Positions 33,956 to 42,888 of a stretch of DNA of 64,000 nt are shown here, piece after piece. Positions within the stretch are counted from its first letter, which is position 1, and each line of letters begins with the position of its first letter. The position numbers and the translations under genes are program-made. The stretch lies in assembly GCA_964344255.1 (NCBI GenBank), contig CAYFMQ010000013.1:1-64000 (forward strand), given 5' to 3'. Under the pieces are notes generated by a model. That model was not told where the DNA came from. It saw nothing but the letters and a program-made list of their open reading frames with translations, and searched no databases. The stretch comes from JAJFIE01 sp964344255. Its GTDB lineage: Bacteria > Pseudomonadota > Alphaproteobacteria > Rhodospirillales > Casp-alpha2.

Positions 33956-34001
33956 ACAAAAGTCTACAAAAGTCTACATTTTGTGGAATATCAAAGACTT
34001 A
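33813..34001 (+). repeat. GTCTAC/GTAGAC box repeat element, copy 1
   Basis: The AT-rich spacer upstream of gap contains hexamer boxes GTCTAC or its complement GTAGAC starting at 33823, 33833, 33846, 33857, 33867, 33962 and 33972, with a degenerate CGTTAC at 33813. Neighbouring boxes are 10-13 bp apart, most 10-11, so they lie on one face of the helix. A 40-nt segment at 33962-34001 (two boxes followed by ATTTTGTGGAAT-type sequence and ending CTTA) recurs with 35 of 40 bases identical, in inverse orientation, at 58974-59013. Nothing else in the window contains the pattern. No ORF common to both copies explains it. Confidence 0.7.
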
Positions 34002-34237
34002 AGGTGGAGGCGCATTTTCCGGCCATTTTTGGCAGTTTACCGGGCTTTTCCCTCCGGTGAGGCTGTGTTATGTGAGGCCTGATTTTCATGATGCCTAATC
34101 CTGTCGGCATTTATGCAAAAAGGCGGACAGGATCCCGGGCAGGTACAACCAAACCCGTTACGCAACGCCTGGCACAGCGCAACCGAGTGCCCCACCCAGT
34201 CCAGTAACGGCAAACAAAGATGTTAGGAGAATTTCCC
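34002..34237. other. Intergenic region upstream of gap
   Basis: No gene was found between the repeat element and gap. The stretch returns to normal base composition. A plus-strand transcript from 33706 would run through it. No clear separate promoter for gap was seen. In many related genomes transketolase precedes gap; it is absent here. Confidence 0.4.
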
Positions 34238-35248
34238 ATGACGGTTCGTGTCGCAATCAACGGTTTTGGACGGATTGGCCGTCTCGTCCTGCGCGCCATA
34301 GTCGAGTCCAAACGCCGCGACATCCAGGTTGTCGCCATCAATGATCTGGGGTCCGTCGAAGCCAACGCCCAGTTGCTGAAATACGATTCCGTGCATGGCA
34401 AGTTCCCGGTCGACGTCAAGGCCAAGGATAATTCCATCGTTGTCGGCCGCACGCCGATCCTGGTTACGGCCGAGCCGAACCCGACTAAGCTGCCGTGGAA
34501 GAAGCTGAAAGTGGACGTGGCGCTCGAATGCACGGGCCGTTTCGCCGACCGTGACTCAGCAGCGGCGCACTTGAAGGCCGGCGCCAAGAAGGTTCTGGTT
34601 TCCGCCCCGGCAAAAGAAGCCGACCTGACCGTTGTCTACGGCGTCAACCATGACCAGTTGAGCAAGAAGCACAAGGTGGTTTCCAATGCGTCATGCACCA
34701 CCAACTGCCTTGCCCCCGTCGCCCATGTCCTCAACCAGGCCATCGGTATCGAGAGCGGCTACATGACGACGATCCACGCCTTTACCGGCGATCAGCGTAC
34801 GGTCGATACCCTGCATTCGGACCCGCGCCGGGCGCGGGCGGCGTCCTGTTCCATGATCCCGACCTCGACGGGTGCGGCCAAGGCCGTCGGGCTGGTGCTG
34901 CCGGAACTGGCCGGCAAGCTGGACGGCACGTCTATCCGGGTGCCCACGGCCAACGTTTCCGTCGTCGACCTGACGTTTATCGCGGCGAAGGACACCACGC
35001 CCGAAGAGGTCAACAAGGCCATCATCAGGGCCGCCAAGAAAGGTCCCCTGAAGGGCGTTCTCGGCACCAATGACGAGCCGCTGGTTTCCATCGACTTCAA
35101 CCACTGCCCTTACAGTTCCATGTTCGATCTGACACAAACCCAGGTCGTCAACGGTAACCTGGTGCGGGTCGTTTCGTGGTATGACAATGAATGGGGCTTC
35201 TCCAACCGCATGAGCGATACGGCGGTAGCCCTCGCCAAGGCAAAGTAA
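34238..35248 (+). CDS. gap: Glyceraldehyde-3-phosphate dehydrogenase
   Basis: A 336-aa NAD-dependent glycolytic enzyme. The start ATG 34238 has TTAGGAGA upstream, so the longer reading from 34220 is rejected. The NAD-fold start VRVAINGFGRIGRLVLRA, catalytic Cys153 in SNASCTTNCLAP, the HAFTGDQRTVDT segment with the catalytic His region, and the C-terminal VSWYDNEWGFSNRM are all present. It is followed by a small gene and thiE on the same strand. Confidence 0.98.
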   Translation: MTVRVAINGFGRIGRLVLRAIVESKRRDIQVVAINDLGSVEANAQLLKYDSVHGKFPVDVKAKDNSIVVGRTPILVTAEPNPTKLPWKKLKVDVALECTGRFADRDSAAAHLKAGAKKVLVSAPAKEADLTVVYGVNHDQLSKKHKVVSNASCTTNCLAPVAHVLNQAIGIESGYMTTIHAFTGDQRTVDTLHSDPRRARAASCSMIPTSTGAAKAVGLVLPELAGKLDGTSIRVPTANVSVVDLTFIAAKDTTPEEVNKAIIRAAKKGPLKGVLGTNDEPLVSIDFNHCPYSSMFDLTQTQVVNGNLVRVVSWYDNEWGFSNRMSDTAVALAKAK

Positions 35249-35299
35249 GACTGCAGGGTGCGCCGCCCTGCCTGTCTTAAAGGATTAAGGAAGGATCAG

Positions 35300-35707
35300 G
35301 TGGACGCACCCGCCGTCATCGTCCATTCGCTGGGTCAGGCCGTCGCCGTCCTGAACGATATCCCTGAAGGGGATGGCGGTGTCTTGTTACTGAGCCCGCC
35401 GGATGCGTCTTCATATATGGGCGCATCCGTATTCAAGGCCATGGTGGACCAGGCCCATGAAGCCATGCCGGACAGCGCCTTTGTAGCGGCGCTGGATTGC
35501 GGCGACGATGCGGGGCACGCGCTCACAGCCATCCGCGAAGGGATCAGGGCGATCGTGCTGTCCGACTCCTGCCCCGCTTACGCCCGGGTTATTGAAATCG
35601 CCAAAGAGAACGGCGTTAACGTCCTTTCCCCGGCGGTTTACGAAAACCTCGACCAGGATGAACCGATGACGACATCCTTACCTTCGGAACACAGGACGGA
35701 AGCATGA
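35300..35707 (+). CDS. Uncharacterised small protein between gap and thiE
   Basis: A 135-aa protein starting at GTG 35300 with AAGGAAGG upstream (the earlier ATG-like reading from 35258 lacks a site). It has a Rossmann-like or TIM-barrel-half pattern of alternating strands and helices (VIVHSLGQAVAVLNDIP, GGVLLLSPPDAS, SAFVAALDCGDDAGHALTAIREGIRAIVLS), including a possible Gly-rich phosphate region, but I know no assigned function. Its stop overlaps the thiE start (ATGA), suggesting coupled translation with thiamine synthesis. Confidence 0.75.
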   Translation: MDAPAVIVHSLGQAVAVLNDIPEGDGGVLLLSPPDASSYMGASVFKAMVDQAHEAMPDSAFVAALDCGDDAGHALTAIREGIRAIVLSDSCPAYARVIEIAKENGVNVLSPAVYENLDQDEPMTTSLPSEHRTEA

Positions 35708-36405
35708 CGACCACCGCCAGTTCCCGCCATGATCCAACGGATGAGCAAGCCACCGGCCAGTCCGAATGCAGATTGTACCTGATCACCCCGCCGGTTTTCG
35801 AACTCAGGCGGTTTCATGGCGCCCTCGCCGAAGCGTTGAATGGCGGAGACGTCGCCTGCATCCAGTTGCGCCTGAAAGATGTTTCCGATGACATCATCCT
35901 CGGCGCTGCGGACACCTTGATGCCGCTGGCCAGGGATCATGACGTGCCCTTCCTGATTAACGACCGTCCCGACCTGGCGGCCAAGGCGGGGGCCGACGGC
36001 GTCCATATCGGCCAGGAAGACGCCAGTTACGAAGAGGCCCGGAACCTGCTGGGCGAAGACGGCATTATCGGCGTTACCTGCCACGATTCCCGGCACCTGG
36101 CCATGGTCGGGGCGGAAAAAGGAGCCGATTACGTTGCCTTTGGCGCTTTTTTCCCGACCAGAACCAAACAGGCCCCAACACAAGCCGGCCTGGACCTGAT
36201 CCGCTGGTGGCATGAGATTTCCGTCGTTCAGTGCGTCGCCATCGGCGGCATCACGCCTGAAAACTGTTCACCGGTTGTTTCCGCCGGCGCCGATTTCCTG
36301 GCTGTTTCATCAGGGGTCTGGGATTATCCCGACGGGCCGGGGGCTGCCGTCAGGGCGTTCCGCACCGCCATCGACCATGCGCCCATGGAGGATCCCGTTA
36401 TTTGA
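35704..36405 (+). CDS. thiE: Thiamine-phosphate synthase
   Basis: A 233-aa TIM-barrel enzyme joining HMP-pyrophosphate and thiazole-phosphate into thiamine phosphate. Motifs are CIQLRLKD, PFLINDRPDLAAKAGADGVHIGQED, GVTCHDSRHL, and the C-terminal VAIGGITPEN and SSGVWDYPDG. The N-terminus is somewhat longer than usual. Its partner thiD is encoded at 13.6 kb. No thiamine riboswitch was seen upstream. Confidence 0.93.
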   Translation: MTTTASSRHDPTDEQATGQSECRLYLITPPVFELRRFHGALAEALNGGDVACIQLRLKDVSDDIILGAADTLMPLARDHDVPFLINDRPDLAAKAGADGVHIGQEDASYEEARNLLGEDGIIGVTCHDSRHLAMVGAEKGADYVAFGAFFPTRTKQAPTQAGLDLIRWWHEISVVQCVAIGGITPENCSPVVSAGADFLAVSSGVWDYPDGPGAAVRAFRTAIDHAPMEDPVI

Positions 36406-36492
36406 TTTTAATGCGGCGTTGCAAGCCCCTCCCCGACCTGATAGCTTCCGCGCCGCTAACACATAGGCATTCACTAGAAAACGGTCATAGTC

Positions 36493-37062
36493 ATGAAGAT
36501 TGACGGCAACGCCATTCGTCCCGGAATGGTCATCGAACACCAGGGCCGCCTGTGGCGGGCCATGAAAATCGCCCACACCCAACCCGGCAAGGGCGGCGCC
36601 TATCTGCAGGTTGAACTCAAGGACATCCGAGCGGGAACCAAGCTGAACGAGCGGTTCCGCTCCAGCGAGAAGGTGGAACGCGCCCGACTCGAGCAGCGGG
36701 ATTTCCAGTTCCTCTTCGCCGACGGCGATATGTACACCTTCATGGATAACGAAACCTATGACCAGATTTCCCTGTCCAAGGAGGATATCGGCGAAGATCA
36801 GGTCGGTTTCCTGCAGGACGGCATGCAGGTCATCATCGAATCCCACGAGGGCGATCCCATCGGCGTCCAGCTTCCCGATACGGTGATCCTGGAAATCACC
36901 GAAGCCGATGCCGTGGTCAAGGGCCAGACGGCGTCGTCTTCCTACAAGCCCGCCGTCCTTGAAAACGGTATGCGTACGCTTGTGCCCCCGCACATCGAAG
37001 CCGGAACAAGGGTCGTCATCAACACCTCCGACGGATCCTACGTCGAACGGGCGAAGGACTGA
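36493..37062 (+). CDS. efp: Elongation factor P
   Basis: A 189-aa translation factor that rescues ribosomes stalled on polyproline. Three beta-barrel domains; the tip loop is TQPGKGGAY, with the lysine (about residue 34) that is modified in many species. The C-terminal domain has the GQTASSSYKPAVLENG and VVINTSDGSYVERA signature. The enzymes for beta-lysylation are not in this window. The IMPase gene begins immediately after the stop codon. Confidence 0.97.
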   Translation: MKIDGNAIRPGMVIEHQGRLWRAMKIAHTQPGKGGAYLQVELKDIRAGTKLNERFRSSEKVERARLEQRDFQFLFADGDMYTFMDNETYDQISLSKEDIGEDQVGFLQDGMQVIIESHEGDPIGVQLPDTVILEITEADAVVKGQTASSSYKPAVLENGMRTLVPPHIEAGTRVVINTSDGSYVERAKD

Positions 37063-37872
37063 TTGCCCGTGTCGCAAAGCTCCCCCCTTATTAACGTCAT
37101 GGCCTCAGCGGCGCAAAAGGCCGGCCGTAAACTCGTGCGCGATTTCGGCGAAGTTGAGCATCTTCAGGTATCCCGCAAGGGACCGGCGGACTTTGTCAGC
37201 GCCGCCGACAAGAAAGCGGAAAAGATCGTTTTTGAGGAGCTTTCCAAGGCGCGGCCCAAATTCGGTTTCCTGATGGAAGAATCCGGCGAGGTTCCCGGAA
37301 GCGACATTTCAAACAGATGGATCGTCGATCCTCTGGACGGCACCACGAACTTTCTTCACGGCATTCCCCAGTTCGCTATCTCCATTGCCCTGGAACGGGA
37401 TAACGAGCTTTTCGCAGGCGTGATCCACGAACCGGTCACGGACCAGACATTCTGGGCCGAAAAGGGCAAGGGCGCGTTCCTGAACCAGCGCCGCCTGAGG
37501 GTATCGGCGCGAAGGGATATGGCTGATTCCCTGTTTGCAACAGGCATCCCGTTTCTTGGGGTAAGGGATCACGAAACATTCATGAAGGAACTGGCCGCCG
37601 TCATGGAAGTTTCCGCCGGAGTCCGGCGGTTCGGCGCTGCCTCCCTGGATCTCGCCTGGGTAGCGGCAGGCCGCTTTGACGGATATTGGGAATCCGGTTT
37701 GAGCCCGTGGGACATGGCGGCGGGCATCGTTTTGGTGCGTGAAGCGGGTGGATTTGTTTCCGACTACTCAGTCAGAAACAACATGCTCTCAACCGGCAAT
37801 ATAATTGCCGCAAACGGCAATCTGCATGGGCCGCTTTCAACGCTGCTCAGAAAGGCCCGGAAATCCGGCTGA
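37063..37872 (+). CDS. suhB: Inositol monophosphatase-family protein
   Basis: A 269-aa IMPase-family phosphatase (SuhB-like). The metal/active-site motif WIVDPLDGTTNFLHGIPQFAIS and the second motif WESGLSPWDMAAGIVLVREAGG are present, as is the EESGE acidic motif. The start is either TTG 37063, directly at the efp stop, or GTG 37069; GAAGGA lies just upstream. It is in an operon with efp. Confidence 0.92.
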   Translation: MPVSQSSPLINVMASAAQKAGRKLVRDFGEVEHLQVSRKGPADFVSAADKKAEKIVFEELSKARPKFGFLMEESGEVPGSDISNRWIVDPLDGTTNFLHGIPQFAISIALERDNELFAGVIHEPVTDQTFWAEKGKGAFLNQRRLRVSARRDMADSLFATGIPFLGVRDHETFMKELAAVMEVSAGVRRFGAASLDLAWVAAGRFDGYWESGLSPWDMAAGIVLVREAGGFVSDYSVRNNMLSTGNIIAANGNLHGPLSTLLRKARKSG

Positions 37873-37990
37873 ACACCTTTTCCGGGTTTTGTGCTGCATC
37901 AGAGTCAAACCAGTTGTGCCGACGCAAGGGCTTCGGTATGTTCACTGTCGGATTTTGTTAAAAATTTAATCAGCAACAAGTTTCAGCGCG

Positions 37991-38971
37991 ATGAGCAACA
38001 AACTGAACATCTCTTTCACCCGTCTGTTACAAACCGTATCCGCAGCCGCGCTTGTTTCGGCGATGATTGCGCCTGTTTCTATATCCGCGCTTGCCCAATC
38101 GAACCAGATTAGCGTTGATTTATCGGTCCTCAATGACGGGGGCTATGGCCCGGCAACCATTCCAGGATATGCCGGTGGCGCCTCCAAGCTGCTGATGCCC
38201 GGCCCTGTTTCCCCCCAGTCTTCCTATTTCGGCCCCGAGGTGAGCGTCATTAATCCTATCGTTGCCCAGCCGACGCCGCCTGCTGAAAGCACACAGACGA
38301 TGGCGCAGGATGTTTTGAGTTCATCATTGTCGGTTTCTGATAGCGCCCCGCCGCCGGAACCAGAGCCGGCGGAAGCGCCGCCGGAACCAGTGGTTCAGGA
38401 AACGACAACAACCATGACGGCTGAAACCATTCCGGAAGCGCCGACGGAAGCCAGTGCTGATACGACTTCAGCCGGCAGTTCCGAAGCTGTTTCCCTTGAG
38501 CCGGCCGAGCCTGACTCGCCACCGCCGCCACCGGCGCCTGAAACAATGGAGACGGAAACAACTGCAACGGAGGTTGTAGAGACTGAGACCGAAACGTCTG
38601 CCGACACAGACGAAACAGAAATGGCGGCAGCTTCAACGATGGCATCTGCCGCCGCCCCTGGCCGAGCCCTGCAAGTTGTGTTCGCAGCAGATGATTCAAA
38701 GCTTCCCGTCGAAGCCGAAAATGACCTGCTGGAGGTTACGGACAAGATCAGGAATTCCGATGGCTTGAGGATTCAGTTGCTTGCCTTTGCGGGCGGTGAA
38801 GGCTTATCCGCCAGCAAGGCGAGGCGCTTATCCCTTTCGAGGGCTCTTTCCGTCAGGTCTTTCTTTATTGAGAATGGCATTCGCTCGACCCGTATCGATG
38901 TTCGGGCACTGGGTGACAAGACCGATGAACAGCCAGTCAACAGGGTCGATGTCAACATCGTCGAACGCTAA
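37991..38971 (+). CDS. Secreted OmpA-domain protein with Pro/Glu/Thr-rich linker
   Basis: A 326-aa exported protein. A long signal peptide (hydrophobic VSAAALVSAMIAPVSISALAQ) is followed by a 60-residue N-terminal part, a long acidic Pro/Glu/Thr/Ala-rich linker (about residues 95-225) and a C-terminal OmpA-like peptidoglycan-binding domain (about 228-326: LQVVFAADDSKLPVEAENDLLEV, then SKARRLSLSRALSVRSFFIENGI). The linker looks like a periplasmic spacer. It precedes, on the same strand, the MotA/ExbB-like and MotB/OmpA-like pair, so all three may act together at the cell wall. Confidence 0.8.
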   Translation: MSNKLNISFTRLLQTVSAAALVSAMIAPVSISALAQSNQISVDLSVLNDGGYGPATIPGYAGGASKLLMPGPVSPQSSYFGPEVSVINPIVAQPTPPAESTQTMAQDVLSSSLSVSDSAPPPEPEPAEAPPEPVVQETTTTMTAETIPEAPTEASADTTSAGSSEAVSLEPAEPDSPPPPPAPETMETETTATEVVETETETSADTDETEMAAASTMASAAAPGRALQVVFAADDSKLPVEAENDLLEVTDKIRNSDGLRIQLLAFAGGEGLSASKARRLSLSRALSVRSFFIENGIRSTRIDVRALGDKTDEQPVNRVDVNIVER

Positions 38972-39091
38972 GGCCGATTACAATATCATGGGTTGTCATC
39001 AGGCCGACAAAAACCGGAAATTGATGGTCAATTCGCCGGGGCCAGACCAGATATCTGACAGTCTTTTCATGATGAACCGGATCTGAGAAAC

Positions 39092-40234
39092 ATGACCCGT
39101 CCGCAACGTTACCTGATACGCATGATCCTGTTTGTACTGGTGGTGATCGGCCTGATTGGGTTCCTGTTCGTCCCCCTGCAGTCGGCGTTTATGGCGAATG
39201 CCCCTCTGAACGGATTGATCTGCGGCGTACTTGTTCTCGGTATTGCCTACAACTTCCGCCAGGTTTTGATGCTATATCCCGAAACCGAGTGGATAGAGGA
39301 CTTCAGGCTCAACCGGCCCCATAAAGGACGCCCGCCCCGACTGCTGGCCCCTATGGCGACCATGGTCGGAGAAGAAGGCGATAGGCTACGATTGTCCGCC
39401 ATGTCCATGCGAACGGTGCTCGACGGCATCGACGCGAGACTGGATGAATCACGCGATATCTCGCGTTATACAATTGGCCTGCTTATCTTTCTCGGCCTGT
39501 TGGGAACATTCTGGGGGTTGCTGGATACGGTCAGCTCCATACGCGGCGTCATCGGCGGCCTCAGCATCACGGGCGGCGATGTCACCCAGGTGTTCACCGA
39601 ACTGAAGACCGGCCTCGAACAGCCCCTCGGCGGCATGGGAACGGCCTTCAGTTCCTCCCTGCTGGGTTTGAGCGGCTCGCTTATTCTCGGGTTCCTGGAC
39701 CTGCAAGCCGGACAGGCGCAAAACAGATTTTTCAACAATCTCGAAGAATGGCTTTCCAGTGTCACCCGCCTTTCATCCGGTGCCTTGTCTGGTGAGGGCG
39801 ACCATTCGGTGCCTGCCTATGTTCAGGCGCTGTTGGAACAAACTGCGGACAGCCTGGAGCACCTTCAGCGCACGCTGACCCGAGGCGAAGAAAGTCGGAT
39901 CGCCGTCAACACCAGCCTGAATCAAATGAGCGAGCAGATGGCGACCTTGACGGATCACATGCGCACGGAACACATGCTGATGAAATCCATGGCCGAAAGC
40001 CAGGTCAGCTTGAACGACGCCCTCAAAGGGTTAACCGAAAACGCCCAACCCGGTGCTGTACAGGAATCGCTGGATGAAGCGACGAAAACGCACATTCGCA
40101 ACCTTGATCTGCAAATGGGAAGGCTGGTAGACGAGCTTGGCGCGGGACGCACGGAAATTCTGCAGCAGGTTCGAAGCGAGATCAAATTACTGGCGCGCAC
40201 CATTGCCGCGCTTGTTGAAGAACCGAAACCTTAA
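39092..40234 (+). CDS. MotA/ExbB/TolQ-like stator subunit with long C-terminal tail
   Basis: A 380-aa membrane protein. Hydrophobic segments are at about residues 11-30, 40-60, 127-147 and 183-203. The third contains LGLLGTFWGLLDTVSSI and the fourth GMGTAFSSSLLGLSGSLILG, the TM3/TM4 signature of proton-channel stators. Beyond residue 215 comes a 165-residue helical tail. It is not a classical flagellar MotA. The gene is followed 21 bases later by a MotB/OmpA-like partner, and together they form a complete ion-driven motor pair, the second in this window besides TolQR. Function unknown. Confidence 0.85.
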   Translation: MTRPQRYLIRMILFVLVVIGLIGFLFVPLQSAFMANAPLNGLICGVLVLGIAYNFRQVLMLYPETEWIEDFRLNRPHKGRPPRLLAPMATMVGEEGDRLRLSAMSMRTVLDGIDARLDESRDISRYTIGLLIFLGLLGTFWGLLDTVSSIRGVIGGLSITGGDVTQVFTELKTGLEQPLGGMGTAFSSSLLGLSGSLILGFLDLQAGQAQNRFFNNLEEWLSSVTRLSSGALSGEGDHSVPAYVQALLEQTADSLEHLQRTLTRGEESRIAVNTSLNQMSEQMATLTDHMRTEHMLMKSMAESQVSLNDALKGLTENAQPGAVQESLDEATKTHIRNLDLQMGRLVDELGAGRTEILQQVRSEIKLLARTIAALVEEPKP

Positions 40235-40255
40235 CTATCGTCCGCGGGGAACCAC

Positions 40256-41617
40256 ATGGGCACGTATTCGCGCCGTTCGCAACGTAGCGTCAATACCTGG
40301 CCGGGTTTTGTCGATGCCCTGGCGACATTGCTGATGGTCATCATCTTTCTGCTGATGATTTTCGTGATCGCCCAGTTTTTTCTCAACGATGCCATTTCAG
40401 GCAGGGACGACGCCCTTAACAGTCTTGAAAGCCAGGGCAGCGAACTGGCCGATATGCTTGCCCTAGAGCGCAAAACGACCGCCGATCTGCGATCAAATGT
40501 CGATCAGTTATCCCAGGAATTAAAGGTTTCCGTCGCCACCCAGGACGATCTCCGGACATCCTTGAGAGCGCAAACGACACGGGCTGAAAGCGCCGAGGAC
40601 AAATCCTTAAGCCTTGCCCGGCAACTGGCCGATGTCCGGGAGAAGAACCTTGCCCAACTGGAACAGATTTCATCCCTGGCGCATGACGTTGAAGCACTGA
40701 CCACGCTTCGAGACCAGTTGCGGGAGGAAGTCGTCGGGTTGCTGCAGCGAGCGGAAAAGGCGGAAACAGAAGCAGCTCAGCTTTCGGAAACGGTCGCAGA
40801 GCAAAAATCCGCTCTCAGCATCAGCGAGGAGACGATCAACAGGCAGATAGAGGAACTCGCCAGGCTAACACACGACGTCAAAAACCTGCAGGCATTGAAA
40901 ACGGAGCTCGAAAATGAGGTCATGAACCTCGCCGGCAAGGTTGAAGAGACAGAAGGCAGGCTTTTAAGCGAAAAAGAATTGTCAGAAAGCGCAAGGGCCG
41001 AGGTTGCCCTGCTCAACCAACAGATGGAAGCCCTGCGCATTCAATTGGGAGAAATATCCGCCCTGCTGGATGCATCGGAAGCCAAGGCTATCGAGCAAAA
41101 GGCGGAAATCCAATCCCTTGGCAAACGACTGAATGCCGCATTGGCCGGAAAGGTCCAGGAACTGAGCCGGTATCGCTCTGAATTTTTTGGGCGCTTGAGT
41201 GAAATACTCGGTGACGCCGAGGGTATCCGGATTGTCGGAGATCGTTTCGTGTTGCAAAGCGAGCTGTTATTCGACCAGGGTTCAGCCGATTTGGGAGATG
41301 CAGGGCAAGAGCAAATGGTCCGACTGGCCGAAACCCTGAAAGAACTGGCTGAAAAAATTCCGCAAGATATTGACTGGATTCTTCGGGTCGATGGTCACAC
41401 GGATACGGTTCCAATCCATAATCTTCGCTTTCCTTCCAACTGGGAACTTTCTGCGGCCCGTGCCATATCCGTGGTTAAATTCCTGATTTCCCAGGGATTG
41501 CAGGCAAATCGTCTTGCCGCCACCGGCTTTGGGGAATATCAACCTCTTGATACGGGTACAAGCCCGGAATCAATGCTCCGCAACAGACGAATTGAACTAA
41601 AACTGACGCAGCGTTAG
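40256..41617 (+). CDS. MotB/OmpA-like stator subunit with long coiled coil
   Basis: A 453-aa protein. The N-terminal transmembrane helix (about residues 16-42; WPGFVDALATLLMVIIFLLMIFV) contains Asp20 in the position of the proton-binding aspartate of MotB. A long heptad-rich coiled coil (about 45-300) follows, then the OmpA-like domain (about 320-453) with VDGHTDTVPI (GHTD from residue 380) and LAATGFGEYQPL and the RNRRIELKL ending. The coil is far longer than in flagellar MotB and would carry the domain deep into the periplasm. It is paired with the stator subunit upstream. Confidence 0.87.
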   Translation: MGTYSRRSQRSVNTWPGFVDALATLLMVIIFLLMIFVIAQFFLNDAISGRDDALNSLESQGSELADMLALERKTTADLRSNVDQLSQELKVSVATQDDLRTSLRAQTTRAESAEDKSLSLARQLADVREKNLAQLEQISSLAHDVEALTTLRDQLREEVVGLLQRAEKAETEAAQLSETVAEQKSALSISEETINRQIEELARLTHDVKNLQALKTELENEVMNLAGKVEETEGRLLSEKELSESARAEVALLNQQMEALRIQLGEISALLDASEAKAIEQKAEIQSLGKRLNAALAGKVQELSRYRSEFFGRLSEILGDAEGIRIVGDRFVLQSELLFDQGSADLGDAGQEQMVRLAETLKELAEKIPQDIDWILRVDGHTDTVPIHNLRFPSNWELSAARAISVVKFLISQGLQANRLAATGFGEYQPLDTGTSPESMLRNRRIELKLTQR

Positions 41618-41631
41618 GGCCAAAAACTATC

Positions 41632-42819
41632 ATGTTGACGTTATTCCTGATCGTCCTGGTCGATCTGATTGGATTTGGCCTTTATATCCCCCTGTTGCCG
41701 TTCTACGCGGAACACTTCAATGCGAGCCCCTTCATGGTCGGCCTGACGATGGCCACTTTTTCGCTCACACAGTTTATTTCTGCCCCTTTCTGGGGCGCCT
41801 TGAGCGACAGCAAGGGAAGACGGCCCGTTCTGATGATCGGCATGGCCGGGTCAGTGATTTCCTACATTTGGTTGGGATTTGCCGATTCACTTTGGATCAT
41901 TTTCGCTGCTCGTGCGTTAAACGGCCTGATGGCGGGGAACATCTCCGCCGCCTTCGCCTATATGGCCGATGTCACCACGCGTGAGAACAGGGCAAAAGGC
42001 ATGGGATTGATCGGTGCGGCTTTCGGGTTAGGCTTTATTGCGGGACCTGCCATCGGCGGCATCCTTGCCGGCTCCGACCCTGCAGCAGCCGATTTCCAGA
42101 CACCCGCTTTTGCCGCGGCAGGATTATCTGCCGTTGCCTTCATCATGACGGTTTTCTTTCTCAAGGAATCACTTTCAGATGAAGCCAGGCAACGTTTGGC
42201 TGAAACACCGAAAACCAGGCGAATGGCGCAACTTCGGGATTCGATGACACATCCAATAATGGGCAGTCTTCTGATCCTGATATTTCTGTCCACATTTGTT
42301 TTTGCCGGCCTGGAGAGCACTTTTGCCATGTGGTCAAGGCGGGCCTATGGATGGGGACCTGAACAGAACGGGTATCTGTTTGCCTTCATCGGGGTCACCA
42401 GCGCCCTTATTCAGGGGGGGCTGGTTGGACGGCTGGCAAAACGGTTTGGAGAAAAAAACCTGGTCGTTCAGGGCGCAGTTTCCCTGGCAATCGGCGTGTT
42501 GTTGATTCCTTTCGCTGTCAATCTTCCTATTTTGCTGATTGCCATGTTGATAGCCGGATATGGTTTCAGCGTCATAACGCCCGCATTAAACAGTCTTATT
42601 TCCTTGCAGGCTTCGGAAGACGAACAGGGCGGCGTGTTGGGCGTTACCCGGTCCGTTTCGACGCTGGCGCGGGTAGCAGGGCCAGCCTGGGCCGGACTTC
42701 TGTTTTCCCTTCTTGGTAAGGACTGGCCTTATTTCGGCGGCGCCCTCGTTATGGTTCTGGTGGTTATCCTGGCATGGACGATGAGAGCCAGGATAAGGGA
42801 TTCCCTATTTAAGGAATAA
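41632..42819 (+). CDS. Major facilitator superfamily transporter (drug efflux type)
   Basis: A 395-aa protein with 12 predicted transmembrane segments. The A-type motif is GALSDSKGRRPVLM between TM2 and TM3, and the antiporter-type motif GLGFIAGPAIGG is in TM5, as in the TetA/multidrug branch. The substrate is unknown. The start lies 14 bases after the MotB-like gene, so it may be transcribed with the stator genes, though the relation may be accidental. Confidence 0.9.
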   Translation: MLTLFLIVLVDLIGFGLYIPLLPFYAEHFNASPFMVGLTMATFSLTQFISAPFWGALSDSKGRRPVLMIGMAGSVISYIWLGFADSLWIIFAARALNGLMAGNISAAFAYMADVTTRENRAKGMGLIGAAFGLGFIAGPAIGGILAGSDPAAADFQTPAFAAAGLSAVAFIMTVFFLKESLSDEARQRLAETPKTRRMAQLRDSMTHPIMGSLLILIFLSTFVFAGLESTFAMWSRRAYGWGPEQNGYLFAFIGVTSALIQGGLVGRLAKRFGEKNLVVQGAVSLAIGVLLIPFAVNLPILLIAMLIAGYGFSVITPALNSLISLQASEDEQGGVLGVTRSVSTLARVAGPAWAGLLFSLLGKDWPYFGGALVMVLVVILAWTMRARIRDSLFKE

Positions 42820-42888
42820 ACCCAAAGGACCCCTTGCACAGCCGTGATTCGTAGAGTATAGAGACGCCTCAAATTTCGGAGCAACGCC

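Noticed and set aside
33813..34001. GTCTAC boxes as a CRISPR array or a plasmid/chromosome origin
   Set aside because: Boxes are only 6 bases with 4-5-base spacers and mixed orientation, so not CRISPR. One TTATCCATA looks like a DnaA box, but there is no cluster of boxes, no AT-rich unwinding region with 13-mers, and no dnaA, hemE or parAB nearby.
37991..42819. Complete Zorya defence system
   Set aside because: Only a ZorAB-like pair is present; no ZorC, ZorD helicase or ZorE nuclease lies within several kilobases.
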